Shown: positions 34,553 to 45,240 of the stretch, piece by piece
How the letters are laid out: each line of letters starts with the position of its first letter
Position numbering within the stretch: the stretch's first letter is position 1
Assembly: GCA_037045645.1 (NCBI GenBank)
Contig: JBAOIH010000001.1
Location: 2,084,001 to 2,148,000 of the forward strand
Direction of reading: 5' to 3'
Source: Nocardioides sp.
GTDB lineage: Bacteria; Actinomycetota; Actinomycetes; Propionibacteriales; Nocardioidaceae
Length of the DNA: 64,000 nt
The notes under the pieces: generated by a model
What the model saw: only the letters and a program-made list of their open reading frames with translations
Told to the model about the DNA's origin: nothing
Databases searched by the model: none
Translations under genes and position numbers: made by a program

Positions 34553-34989
34553 AGGTTCATCACGGGACCCGGCGGGCCTGCCTCCAGCCACGCCTGGAAG
34601 CCGGTCAGGGAAGACTCGGTCATCGCCAGCTCCAGAGGTTCGGAAGAGTAGGTACAGGCTACGACGACGTGGTCTGCGTACAAGGACATGCGCTCAGGTC
34701 CGGCAGGTTCGCGACGCCCTGCGTACGCCAGCATGTTGCGCTGCCACACCACCTTGGGGCGCGGCGACAGCGAGAAGACACGGAACCATTCGAGCCGGTC
34801 ACCGTCGTAGCGGCCGATGCCCAGCAACCAGCCGCGCCCGTCCTTGTCGGAACGGGCGCGGTAGGAGAGCTCGAAGGCTCCGCCTGGTCGGGTGAGCAGG
34901 CGGCGGCGAAGGATCAGGGCGAGGCCGAAGGCCAGCAGAAGGAAGAGCAGGACGCCGACGGCGTCAAGGATCAACTCCCACAGCGGCAA
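34549..34989 (-). CDS. DUF2550 membrane protein
   Basis: 146 residues. One N-terminal membrane helix (LILDAVGVLLFLLLAFGLALIL) is followed by FELSYRARSDKDGRGWLLGIGRYDGDRLEWFRVFSLSPRPKVVW, characteristic of DUF2550. It is normally found just after atpC in actinobacteria, as here. Function unknown. It is 21 bases after atpC. Confidence 0.85.
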   Translation of the reverse strand: MPLWELILDAVGVLLFLLLAFGLALILRRRLLTRPGGAFELSYRARSDKDGRGWLLGIGRYDGDRLEWFRVFSLSPRPKVVWQRNMLAYAGRREPAGPERMSLYADHVVVACTYSSEPLELAMTESSLTGFQAWLEAGPPGPVMNL

Positions 34990-35010
34990 CGTCCCACCCC
35001 TCTCGGCCGA

Positions 35011-35408
35011 TCAGACTCGCTCGGCGGCGCGGATCCGCGCTTCGGCCAGTCGCAGTGCCTCTTGCGCCTCGTCGTCGCCCTCACCGGCGGCCTGAGCACG
35101 CTCCAGGTCCTTGCGCGCCTTCTCCAGGTCGATGTCGTGGGACGCCTCGGCGTACTCCGCGAGCACGGACACCCGGTTATGCGCGACGGACAAGAACCCG
35201 GCGCTGACCGCGGCCACCCACGTCTCACCCTCGACGGTCTGCACGTCGACGACACCGTCGATGAGCAGCGAGAGGATCGGCGCGTGGCCGGGCAGGATGC
35301 CGACGTCACCCTCGGTGGTGCGGGCGATGACCATCGTGGCCTCGCCCGACCACACGAGCTTGTCGGCCGAGACGACCTCGACCTGAAGGATCTTGTCGGA
35401 GTCGGCCA

Positions 35409-35409
<1 letters not shown>
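35011..35409 (-). CDS. atpC: ATP synthase F1 epsilon subunit
   Basis: 132 residues. The N-terminal beta-barrel (LQVEVVSADKLVWSGEATMV, TEGDVGILPGHAPILSLLI) and the C-terminal helical hairpin (IDLEKARKDLERAQAAGEGDDEAQEALRLAEARIRAAERV) are typical. It couples rotation and can inhibit ATP hydrolysis. The ATG overlaps the atpD stop by one base (TGATG). Confidence 0.95.
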
Positions 35410-36867
<1,458 letters not shown>

Positions 36868-36872
36868 GTCTC

Positions 36873-37805
36873 TCACTCATTCCCTGCGGAGGAGTCGGCC
36901 AGCGCGTTCACGCCACCGACGATCTCGCTGATTTCCTGGGTAATGCCGGCCTGGCGGGCCTGGTTGGCGATTCGCTTGTACTTCTTGATGAGCTCGTCGG
37001 CGTTGTCCGTCGCGGACTTCATCGCCTTCTGGCGAGCGGCCAGCTCGGAAGCCGCCGCCTGCAGCAGGCTGAAGAAGATGCGCGACTGGACGTACTTGGG
37101 CAGCAACGAGTCGAGGACGTCGGCGGGCGACGGCTCGAACTCGTACAGCGGCAGCAGCTCGGACGAGTCCGGCTTCTCCTCGCCCTCCACGACCTCCAGC
37201 GGCAGCAGGCGTACGGCGGTCGGCTCCTGCAGCAGCATGGAGCGGAACCGCGTGTAGACCACGTGGACCTCGTCGACCGCGGGAGCGACCTCGACGTCGT
37301 TGGGCGTGTGCTCGCCGGCCAAGAACGCCTCGATCAGCGTCTTGCCGATGTCGGCGGCCACGTCGTACGTCGGCTGGTCGGAGAAGCCCGTCCAACTCTG
37401 CACCACCTTGCGCTGGCGAAACTTCATGTACGCCTCGCCCTTGCGGCCGGTGACGTAGAGGTCGACGTCCTTGCCCTCCTCCTTGAGGCGCTCAATGAGG
37501 CGCTCGGCCTCCTTGATCACGTTGGAGGAGTACGCCCCCGCGAGACCGCGGTCGGATGTCACCAGCAGCACGGCCGCACGGTCCGGGCTCTCCGGCTCCG
37601 TGGTCAGCGCGTGGTCGACGTTGGAGAACGTCGCCACGGCGGACACGGCTCGGGTGAGCTCCCGGGCGTACGGCGCGGCGGCCTGAGCCCGCTGCTGCGC
37701 CTTGATGATGCGCGACGCAGCGATGAGCTCCATGGCGCGCGTGATCTTCTTCATCGACTCGGTCGATCGGATCCGCGCGCGATACTCACGCAGCGATACG
37801 GCCAC
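36873..37805 (-). CDS. atpG: ATP synthase F1 gamma subunit
   Basis: 310 residues forming the rotating shaft. N-terminus SLREYRARIRSTESMKKITRAMELIAASRIIKAQQ and C-terminus NARQAGITQEISEIVGGVNALADS-like are conserved. LLVTSDRGLAGAYSSNVIKEA is the middle signature. An actinobacterial loop (about 215-245, EGEEKPDSSELLPLYEFEPS) is present. GTG 37805 lies two bases after the atpA stop. Confidence 0.95.
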   Translation of the reverse strand: MAVSLREYRARIRSTESMKKITRAMELIAASRIIKAQQRAQAAAPYARELTRAVSAVATFSNVDHALTTEPESPDRAAVLLVTSDRGLAGAYSSNVIKEAERLIERLKEEGKDVDLYVTGRKGEAYMKFRQRKVVQSWTGFSDQPTYDVAADIGKTLIEAFLAGEHTPNDVEVAPAVDEVHVVYTRFRSMLLQEPTAVRLLPLEVVEGEEKPDSSELLPLYEFEPSPADVLDSLLPKYVQSRIFFSLLQAAASELAARQKAMKSATDNADELIKKYKRIANQARQAGITQEISEIVGGVNALADSSAGNE

Positions 37806-37807
37806 GG

Positions 37808-39450
37808 TCAGCCCCGCTTCTGCTTGACGATCTGCTCCTGCTCGAGCTCGTCGTCTTCCATCGCCTCGTGCTCTTCCTTGCCGACCTTGAGCGGCTGGCC
37901 GTCGGAGGTCTCGAACTGCTTGAGGAACTCGTCGTACGCCCGCTCCAACTCTTCCTCGCCCGATTCTTCGAGACTTGGTGGTCTCACGGATGCCGCTGAG
38001 GATGCCCTCGTGGCTGCGGCGCAGGAAGTCGAGGAACTCGTGCTCGAAACGGAGCACGTCCTCGGTGGGCACCCGGTCGAGGCGACCGGTGGTGCCCAGC
38101 CACAGCGAGGCAGTCATCTCATCCAGCGGGTACGGCGAGTACTGCGGCTGCTTGAGCAGCGCCATCAGGCGCTGACCGCGGTCGAGTTGCTGGCGCGACG
38201 CCGCGTCGAGGTCGGAGGCGAACATCGCGAACGCCTCCATCGCGCGGAACTGCGCCAGGTCGACCTTGAGCGAACCGGTCACGGCCTTCATCGCCTTGGT
38301 CATCGCCGCACCACCCACGCGCGACACCGAGATGCCGACGTCGATCGCGGGCCGCTGGTTGGCGGCGAACAGGTCCGACTGCAAGAAGATCTGGCCGTCG
38401 GTGATCGAGATGACGTTGGTCGGGATGAACGCCGAGACGTCGTTGGCCTTGGTCTCGATGATCGGCAGACCCGTCATCGAGCCGGCGCCCATGTCGTCGG
38501 AGAGCTTCGCGCACCGCTCCAGCAGGCGCGAGTGCAGGTAGAAGACGTCACCGGGGTACGCCTCGCGGCCCGGCGGGCGACGCAGCAGCAGCGACACGGC
38601 ACGGTAGGCCTCGGCCTGCTTGGTCAGGTCGTCGAACACGATCAGGACGTGCTTGCCGTCGTACATCCAGTGTTGGCCGATGGCCGAGCCGGTGTAGGGC
38701 GCGAGGTACTTGAACCCGGCAGAGTCGGACGCGGGGGCCGCGACGATCGTGGTGTATTCGAGCGCACCGGCCTCTTCGAGGGCGCCACGCACCGAGGCGA
38801 TGGTCGAGCCCTTCTGCCCGATCGCGACATAGATGCAGCGGACCTGCTTGGACGGGTCACCCGAGTCCCAGTTCTGCTTCTGGTTCATGATCGTGTCGAT
38901 CGCGATCGTGGTCTTGCCGGTCGCGCGGTCACCGATGATCAGCTGACGCTGGCCACGGCCGATCGGGGTCATCGAGTCGATGGCCTTGATGCCGGTCGCG
39001 AGCGGCTCGTGCACCGACTTGCGCTGCACCACCGTGGGCGCCTGGAGCTTCCAGCGCCCGGCGCTCGGAGCTCTCGATCTCGCCGAGGCCGTCGATCGGG
39101 TTGCCGAGCGGGTCGACGACGCGACCGAGGTAGGCGTCGCCCACGGGAACCGAGAGGATCTCGCCCGTACGGCGTACGGTCTGGCCTTCTTCGATCTTCT
39201 CGAAGTCACCCAGGACCACGACGCCGATCTCGCGGGTGTCGAGGTTCAGCGCGATGCCGAGGGTGCCGTCTTCGAACTCCAGCAGCTCGTTGGCCATGGC
39301 CGACGGGAGACCGGAAACTCGCGCGATGCCGTCCGCGGCCTCGGCGACAGTGCCGACCTCTTCCTTGCTCGCGGTCTCGGGCTTGTAGTCCGACACGAAA
39401 CGCTGCAGCGCGTCACGGATCTCGTCCGGACGGATGGACAGCTCCGTCAT
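37808..39450 (-). CDS. atpA: ATP synthase F1 alpha subunit; two apparent insertions
   Basis: 546 residues after repair. It carries IGDRATGKTTIAIDTIMNQK (nucleotide loop), YVAIGQKGSTIASV, VSRVGGAAMTKAMK and the C-terminal LRFEHEFLDFLRRSHEGILS. The frame breaks at 39046-39050 (extra T after AGCT) and at 37971-37975 (A inside AGCT). Repair gives RALELQAPTVVQRKS and RETTKLEESGEEELERAYDEF. Ends with an acidic actinobacterial tail (EDDELEQEQIVKQKRG). No other damage is seen. Confidence 0.95.
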
Positions 39451-39496
39451 TTCATCTCACCTGTTCTTTGGGGTCTGCTGAAGTTGATGGTTGGGG

Positions 39497-40303
39497 TCAG
39501 CCGGCGAGCTTGCGCTTGGCGGCGTCAAGGCGACTGGAGACCGTGCCGTCGATGACGTCGTCACCGATCTCGACGCGGATGCCACCGATGACCTCGGGGT
39601 CGACGACGACGTTGAGGTGCACGCTGCGGTCGTACTGACGCGCCAGCGCCGAACGCAGCCGCTCGGTGTCGGCGTCCGAGAGCGGCTTGGCCACCCGTAC
39701 GGTCGCCACACCCTGGCCGTGGACCTCTGCCGCGACCTTCTGATAGGTCGTAAGCGCCACGCCGACAGTGCGGTAGGTGCCGGCCAGCGACTGCTTGGCC
39801 AAGGTCACCGTCGCAGGCAGAGCCTTGCCTGCCAGCAGGCCTTCGACCAGGCCCGCCTTGTCGGCGACCGAGCGAGCCGGGTTGGACAGGGCGTCGCGCA
39901 ACTCGGGGCTGTGCTGGACGACCTGGCCGAACTCGAAGAGTTCGTCGGAGAGCCGCTCGGTGTCGGCACCGGCAGACTTGACGACCGCGATCTCGGAAAG
40001 GTGCTCCAGCACGTCACCCAGATCACGGGTCGCGGTCCACCGCTGACCGAACGCCTTCTCGATCACCTGCAGCGCAGCCTCGTCGACCTTGCCGGCGAAG
40101 AGCTGGCGGGCCAGGTCACGCTTGGCATCGGCCGCGACCGACACGTCGGTCGCCACCCGTCGCAGCGCCGGCTCACCGCGCAGCAACTGCGACACGGTGA
40201 AGAGGTCGTCCCCGACGCGGGCTGCGTCGGAGCCGGCCAGTGCACCGTCCAACTCGCCGCGCAGCGCGGCGAGAGAGTCGGCGGAGGCACCTCGAAAAGA
40301 CAT
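39497..40303 (-). CDS. atpH: ATP synthase F1 delta subunit
   Basis: 268 residues, longer than the usual 180 as in other actinobacteria. N-terminal part FRGASADSLAALRGELDGAL; the C-terminal OSCP signature is GGIRVEIGDDVIDGTVSSRLDAAKRKLAG. The ATG overlaps the atpF stop by one base. It forms the stalk joining F1 to the b dimer. Confidence 0.95.
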   Translation of the reverse strand: MSFRGASADSLAALRGELDGALAGSDAARVGDDLFTVSQLLRGEPALRRVATDVSVAADAKRDLARQLFAGKVDEAALQVIEKAFGQRWTATRDLGDVLEHLSEIAVVKSAGADTERLSDELFEFGQVVQHSPELRDALSNPARSVADKAGLVEGLLAGKALPATVTLAKQSLAGTYRTVGVALTTYQKVAAEVHGQGVATVRVAKPLSDADTERLRSALARQYDRSVHLNVVVDPEVIGGIRVEIGDDVIDGTVSSRLDAAKRKLAG

Positions 40304-40851
40304 CAGTTGACGCTCCCGGCGGTGTTGCCCGACTCCAACTCGGCGAGGAAGCGCTCGACCACGCGGCTCTGGCGAGCCTCGTCGTCCAGGCTCTCCCCGA
40401 CGATGCGACCGGCAAGACCGGTCGCCAGCGTGCCGACCTCGGCGCGCAGCGACGTGACCGCCTGCTGACGCTCCGCCTCGATCTGCGCCTTGCCGTGCTC
40501 GACGATGCGCGCGGACTCGGCTTGGGCCTGGTCACGCATCTCGGCGACGATCTGAGCACCCTGCTCACGTGCTTCCTCACGGATGCGCGCGGCCTCGTGC
40601 CGGGCCTCACCGAGCTGCTTCTCCAACTCGGCCAGCTTGGCGTCGGCCTCGGCCTGCTTGGTCTCGGCCGCGGCCAGGCCGCCCTCGATGGCAGCCGTCC
40701 GCTCGGCGAACGTCTTCTCGAAGTTGGGCACGACCCACTTCGCGACCGCGAAGTAGAGCAGGCCGAACACGACCAGCGAGAGGATGATCTCGATGGTGTG
40801 CGGGATGAGCGGGTTGAGCTCGCCCGCCGCCATCACAGTCGGACTCGTCAT
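40303..40851 (-). CDS. atpF: ATP synthase Fo b subunit
   Basis: 182 residues. One membrane helix (about 16-36: TIEIILSLVVFGLLYFAVAKWVVP) is followed by a long Ala/Glu/Arg coiled coil that makes the peripheral stalk, and a short globular end (VGTLATGLAGRIVGESLDDEARQSRVVERFLAELE). It is between atpE and atpH, the normal order. Confidence 0.95.
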   Translation of the reverse strand: MTSPTVMAAGELNPLIPHTIEIILSLVVFGLLYFAVAKWVVPNFEKTFAERTAAIEGGLAAAETKQAEADAKLAELEKQLGEARHEAARIREEAREQGAQIVAEMRDQAQAESARIVEHGKAQIEAERQQAVTSLRAEVGTLATGLAGRIVGESLDDEARQSRVVERFLAELESGNTAGSVN

Positions 40852-40879
40852 GAGTGGTCCTTTGGCGTCGTGGAACTGG

Positions 40880-41098
40880 TCAGAGGACGAACGCGAGCGC
40901 GATACCGATGATCGCGAGCGCCTCGGCGAGCGCGAAGCCGAGGATCGCGATCGACTGGAGGCGGCTCTGCGCCTCGGGCTGACGGGCGACGCCGGAGATG
41001 TAGGCGGCGAAGATCAGGCCGATACCGACACCGGGGCCGATGGCGGCAAGGCCGTAGCCGATCATGTTGGCGGAGCCGTCGATAGCCATTGCAAGCAC
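40880..41098 (-). CDS. atpE: ATP synthase Fo c subunit
   Basis: 72 residues forming a helical hairpin: GYGLAAIGPGVGIGLIFAAYISG, the polar loop ARQPEA, then LQSIAILGFALAEALAIIGIALAFVL with the proton-binding Glu in ALAEALA. A GGA element (AAAGGAAA) lies about seven bases before GTG 41098; an ATG at 41089 is the alternative start. Confidence 0.95.
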   Translation of the reverse strand: MLAMAIDGSANMIGYGLAAIGPGVGIGLIFAAYISGVARQPEAQSRLQSIAILGFALAEALAIIGIALAFVL

Positions 41099-41135
41099 GG
41101 CGATTTCCTTTCGGTTTCTTTTTCTATTTCAGCTC

Positions 41136-41928
41136 TCAGTGCTCATCGGAGATGGCACTGGAGATGTACATGGCGTTGAGCAGAACGAAGACGTACGCCT
41201 GGAGGAACTGGATCAAGATCTCCAGGAAACTGATGGCGATGAACATCAACCACGCGAGCAGGCCGACCGGCTTGACCAGCGTGGAGCCTTCCAGCAGCAG
41301 GTATTCGCCACCGAGCGCGAACAGGATCAGCAGCAGGTGGCCGGCCATCATGTTGGCGAACAGACGCAACGCCAGTGTGACGGGGCGCACCAAGATGTTG
41401 GACATGAACTCGAGCGGGATCAGGAGCAGCAGGATCGGGCCGTTGACGCCGGCCGGGACGCTCTGGTGCTTGAGGTAACCGATCACGCCGTGGTGCCGCA
41501 TGCCCGCGACGTTGTAGATGACCCAGCTCAACGCGGCCAGGCCGTAGACCATGCCGGAGCGGGAGAACGTCGGGAACTGGAAGAAGGGGACGCTGGCGAG
41601 CAGGTTGTTGATCAGGATGAAGAAGAACAGCGCGAAGAGGTACGGCGTGTACTTCATGAACTCCTTGCTGCCGATGATGTCGCGCGACAGCGAGTTGCGT
41701 ACGAAGCCGTAGCCCTCCTCTCCGACGAACTGGAAGCTTGCTGGGCACCAGCGAGCCCTTCTTGGACGCGGAGTAGAAGAAGGCGAAGACCAGCAGAGCG
41801 ACGAACACCAACTGCACCATCGGCTTGGTGATGCCCGCGACGATCGGCGGAAGGTCGAAGTCTGCGGGGCCTGGGGGCGTGAAAGTGTCCCCGGACAGCT
41901 TGATCACCGCGGTCGCGACTGCGCTCAC
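41136..41928 (-). CDS. atpB: ATP synthase Fo a subunit; one apparent insertion
   Basis: About 263 residues with five or more membrane helices. It has FMSNILVRPVTLALRLFANMMAGHLLL with the essential Arg of the proton path, and GLLAWLMFIAISFLEILIQFLQAYVFVLL. The frame breaks at 41734-41738, at AGCT; removing one A restores SLVPSKLQFVGEEGYGFVRNSLS. AGGAG lies a few bases before GTG 41928; a TTG at 41931 is in the same frame. Confidence 0.93.
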
Positions 41929-41947
41929 CAATTCTCCTGTGTCTGCT

Positions 41948-42175
41948 TCAGTTCTGCTTCTCGGGATTCTCGGCGCTGTTGAACCTCTTGAACGTCATAT
42001 AGAGGCCCAACGCGGCACCCAGCAGGATGCCCACCACGACGAACCCGGTCGTGCCGAGCCACCGATCTAGAGCCCATCCACCCAACCCGTAAAGACCTAC
42101 GCCGGAGACCAGGTAACCGTACGCGTGCCATGGGTCCCCCTGCGGCTTTTGGTCCTCAGGAGAGTGGTTGGACAT
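41948..42175 (-). CDS. AtpZ/AtpI-like small membrane protein
   Basis: 75 residues. Two membrane helices (YGYLVSGVGLYGLGGWALDRWL and FVVVGILLGAALGLYMTFKRF) follow a polar N-terminus. This is the usual layout of the small AtpZ/AtpI-like proteins upstream of atpB. They help assemble the c ring or move Mg2+/Ca2+, which is not proven for this one. Confidence 0.75.
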   Translation of the reverse strand: MSNHSPEDQKPQGDPWHAYGYLVSGVGLYGLGGWALDRWLGTTGFVVVGILLGAALGLYMTFKRFNSAENPEKQN

Positions 42176-42204
42176 CGCGTTCGAAACCCTAGCAGCGAAG
42201 AGCC

Positions 42205-42615
42205 CTAAGACTCATTTCGGGAGGGCTCGTCGTAGACGGGGATGCGCGTACGCGTCGCGACCGCGAGGTGTACGACGGTCCAGGCCAGGGTGGCGACCAC
42301 CACTCCACCCGCGAGCCAGGCGCGTTCGGAGCCGGCACCGAAGGCATTTGAGCGGTGCAAAGCGGTGAAGATCACGATCAGGGCCAGCAATTGCAAGGCG
42401 TACGTCATCAGGGCGACGAGCAGCGACAACGAGGGTGTGATTCTCGCCACGAGGTTGACCGCGACAGAGCCGAAGAGCAGCACCCCGATCGCGATCGCGG
42501 CCCCCACACCGGCACCGGTGGCGCCCGCGCGACCGTCGGCGAGCGCCGCCAGAGCGACGAAGGCGACGGCGATCAGCACCACGCCGCCCGCCGCGCGGAA
42601 CAGGATGCCGCTCAT
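42205..42615 (-). CDS. ATP synthase I-like membrane protein
   Basis: 136 residues with four membrane helices (for example AAGGVVLIAVAFVALAALA, GAGVGAAIAIGVLLFGSVAVNLV, LLVALMTYALQLLALIVIFTAL, AWLAGGVVVATLAWTVVHLAV). The size, topology and position upstream of the atp genes fit AtpI-like proteins. No sequence signature fixes this. ATG 42615 overlaps the wecA stop (ATGA). Confidence 0.7.
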   Translation of the reverse strand: MSGILFRAAGGVVLIAVAFVALAALADGRAGATGAGVGAAIAIGVLLFGSVAVNLVARITPSLSLLVALMTYALQLLALIVIFTALHRSNAFGAGSERAWLAGGVVVATLAWTVVHLAVATRTRIPVYDEPSRNES

Positions 42616-43745
42616 GAGGTTGCCTCCGGAGGGGACTCTGCGCCCCGGCGCACCTGGGGCCTGCTGATCACGGGCAGGACGAAGGTCGCCACGACGCACA
42701 ACAGCAGCGCCAGCGCCAGTCCGACGTACGTCGGCATGCCGGCGAACAGGCTCAACAGCACCACCGAGCCACCCAGCAGGGCGGCCCAGAGCCACAAGAT
42801 CACCACCGCGCGCCGATGCGTGTGACCGAATTCGAGCATCCGGTGATGCAGGTGCTGCTTGTCGGCGGCGAAGGGCGAGCGTCCGGCTCGCGTACGCCGG
42901 AACACTGCAGCCACGAGATCGGCGAGAGGCACGATCGCCAGCGAGATCGGCAGCAGCATCGGCAACAACACGATCCGAGCACCACCGATGTCGGCGCCGG
43001 CGAACTGGCCGGTGAAGGTGATGATCGAAGCGGCCAGCACCAGGCCGATCAGCATCGACCCCGAGTCACCCATGAAGAGTCGCGCCGGGTGGAAGTTGTG
43101 CGGCAGGAAGCCCGTGCAGACACCCGCCAGTGCGGCCGAGAGCATGGCTCCCCCGGTCGCCAGGGTGAGTTCGTTGAGTCCGGCGGCGTAATAGCAGAAC
43201 AAGAACATCGAGGCCGCGCCGACACCGACGATCCCGGCAGCCAGGCCGTCGAGGCCGTCCACGAAGTTCACCGCGTTGACCGTGATCACCACCATCAGCA
43301 CTGTGCCCAGCGCGCCCTGCGCCGGATCGATGGTGCTGATGCCGCCCGCGAAGTCGGGTCGGTAGTAATACTGCACCCCGAACGCGACCAGCAGGCTCGC
43401 CGCCAACACCTGTCCGCCGAACTTCGTCAGCGCGTCGATGTCGAAGATGTCGTCGAGGACTCCGACCAGGCAGATCACCGTGCCCGCGATCAGCACTGCG
43501 CGCGCCTGGTCGAAGATGAAACTGTCGGCGCGCGAGAGGAACGGCAACTTCCCCGCCACGGCGTACGCGGACCACAACCCGCCCAGCATCGCGACGCCAC
43601 CCAGATAGGGCACCGGCTCGTCGTGCACGTCTCGGTCGCGCACCGGCGCGAAGGCGTTCGTACGCAGCGCCAACTCGCGCGCGATCACCGTGAACAGGTA
43701 GGTGGTCGCGGCGGCGACCAGAAAGACGACGAGGTATTCGCGCAT
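42612..43745 (-). CDS. wecA: Undecaprenyl-phosphate GlcNAc-1-phosphate transferase (WecA/TagO family)
   Basis: 377 residues with about ten membrane helices. The catalytic motifs of the MraY/WecA superfamily are visible: GVLDDIFDIDALTKF, NAVNFVDGLDGLAAG, HPARLFMGDSGSMLIG and the later KQHLHHRMLEFGH. It starts lipid-linked glycopolymer synthesis for the cell wall. The start overlaps the stop of the threonylcarbamoyl-AMP synthase gene (TGATG). wecA next to atp genes is common in actinobacteria. Confidence 0.9.
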   Translation of the reverse strand: MREYLVVFLVAAATTYLFTVIARELALRTNAFAPVRDRDVHDEPVPYLGGVAMLGGLWSAYAVAGKLPFLSRADSFIFDQARAVLIAGTVICLVGVLDDIFDIDALTKFGGQVLAASLLVAFGVQYYYRPDFAGGISTIDPAQGALGTVLMVVITVNAVNFVDGLDGLAAGIVGVGAASMFLFCYYAAGLNELTLATGGAMLSAALAGVCTGFLPHNFHPARLFMGDSGSMLIGLVLAASIITFTGQFAGADIGGARIVLLPMLLPISLAIVPLADLVAAVFRRTRAGRSPFAADKQHLHHRMLEFGHTHRRAVVILWLWAALLGGSVVLLSLFAGMPTYVGLALALLLCVVATFVLPVISRPQVRRGAESPPEATS

Positions 43746-44401
43746 CAGTCCTCGTCGGCGAGCGTGACGTCGAGTTCGGCTAACGCCTCGTTGAGGGTCT
43801 CGACGCTCAGCGCACCGTGCCGCAGCACCCGCGGTGGGTCGACGGTGGCATCGATGATGGTCGACGCCTCGGCACCGGGGGTCTCGCCGCCGTCCACGAA
43901 GACCTCGACCTCAGCACTCAGCATGTGTTCGGCGGCCTGGACCGACGTCGCGGCAGGCTGGCCGGTCGTGTTCGCGCTGCTCACCGCGAGCGGACCGGTG
44001 CGTTCGAGGATCGCCAACGCCACCTCGTGGTCGGGCATCCGGATCGCGACCGTGCCGCGGGTGTCCCCCAGATCCCATTGCAGCGAGCGCTGCTGGTGGG
44101 CCACGACGGTGAGCGGGCCGGGCCAGAACTTCTCCATCAGGACCCGAGCCGCCTGGGAGAGTTCGCGGGCCAGACCGTCGGCGGTGAGCGGGGAACTGAT
44201 CAGGACCGGCGGCGGCATGTCGCGTCCGCGTCCCTTGGCGGCCAGCAGCCTGGCGACGCTGTCCTTGTCGAACGCGTCGGCGGCGATGCCGTAGACCGTG
44301 TCGGTGGGCAACACCACGAGTTCGCCCTTCGAGATCGCCGTCGCGGCGGCCTCGACGGCCTGCTCGCGGTCCTCGTCGGAGCCGGTGGAGTAGCGCGCCA
44401 T
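43745..44401 (-). CDS. L-threonylcarbamoyladenylate synthase (Sua5/YciO/TsaC)
   Basis: 218 residues. Makes threonylcarbamoyl-AMP for tRNA t6A modification. Signature segments: GELVVLPTDTVYGIAADAF, LAAKGRGRDMPPPVLISS, FWPGPLTVVAHQ and GPLAVSSANTTGQPAATSV. ATG 44401 is chosen since the longer in-frame reading runs into prmC. It follows prmC with five bases between them. Confidence 0.9.
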   Translation of the reverse strand: MARYSTGSDEDREQAVEAAATAISKGELVVLPTDTVYGIAADAFDKDSVARLLAAKGRGRDMPPPVLISSPLTADGLARELSQAARVLMEKFWPGPLTVVAHQQRSLQWDLGDTRGTVAIRMPDHEVALAILERTGPLAVSSANTTGQPAATSVQAAEHMLSAEVEVFVDGGETPGAEASTIIDATVDPPRVLRHGALSVETLNEALAELDVTLADED

Positions 44402-44406
44402 GCGGG

Positions 44407-45240
44407 CTATCGTGCCAGCCTGGCCGTCACGAAACGCGGTCGACCCGCGAGGTCGCGCCGGTCGCGTACGTCGGTCCAGCGCCCGCTGGTGGCAAACAGC
44501 GACACGACCGCCTCGGACTGGACCTCGGCGTGCTCTGCCGCCAGCAGCCCACCGGGACGCAGCAGTCGCGCCGCACGAGCTTCGAGGATCCGGAACGCAT
44601 CGAGCCCGTCGTCGCCGGAGAAGAGTGCCAGGTGCGGGTCGTGGTCGCGGGCCTCCGGAGTCACCGACTCCCACGCTTCGAGGGGGACGTACGGCGGGTT
44701 GCAGGTGACCACATCGGAGCGTCCGAGGAGGTCGTCGAACGCGGTCGCGAAGTCACCCGCGCGCAGATCTACGCCGGTGCCGGCCAGGTTGCGCTGGGCG
44801 TACGCGACCGCTGGGGGGTCGAGTTCGACCGCGTGCAGGATCGCGCCGGGGATCTCGTCGTGCAGTGCCAACGGGATGGCCCCCGAGCCCGTGCACAGAT
44901 CGACGATCCTGGGTCGCTCGACCGAAGCCAGGGCCTCGACGACCCAACCCACCAGGGCTTCGGTCTCCGGCCGGGGCACGAAGACACCCGGCCCGACCGC
45001 CAAGGTCACGTGCCGAAAATGCGCCACTCCGGTGAGGTGTTGCAGCGGTTCTCGACCCGCGCGCCTGGAGATGAGGTCGTCGTAGGCTCGCTCCTGCGCA
45101 GGTGTCGGCGGGTCGGCGAGGATCAGCCGGCCTCGCGCGGTGCCCAGCACGTGGGCGAGAAGTTCGTCCGCGTCGAACTCGGGCGAGGCGACGCCGGCTG
45201 CACGCAGGCGAGCGGCGGCTGCTTGGCGCAGCCGTCTCAC
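44407..45240 (-). CDS. prmC: Release factor glutamine methyltransferase
   Basis: 277 residues. Methylates the GGQ glutamine of release factors. The SAM motif is DLCTGSGAIPLALHDE and the catalytic motif NPPYVPLE. The N-terminal part carries FDADELLAHVLGTARGRL and GREPLQHLTGVAHFRHV. GTG 45240 overlaps the prfA stop (GTGA). Confidence 0.93.
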   Translation of the reverse strand: MRRLRQAAAARLRAAGVASPEFDADELLAHVLGTARGRLILADPPTPAQERAYDDLISRRAGREPLQHLTGVAHFRHVTLAVGPGVFVPRPETEALVGWVVEALASVERPRIVDLCTGSGAIPLALHDEIPGAILHAVELDPPAVAYAQRNLAGTGVDLRAGDFATAFDDLLGRSDVVTCNPPYVPLEAWESVTPEARDHDPHLALFSGDDGLDAFRILEARAARLLRPGGLLAAEHAEVQSEAVVSLFATSGRWTDVRDRRDLAGRPRFVTARLAR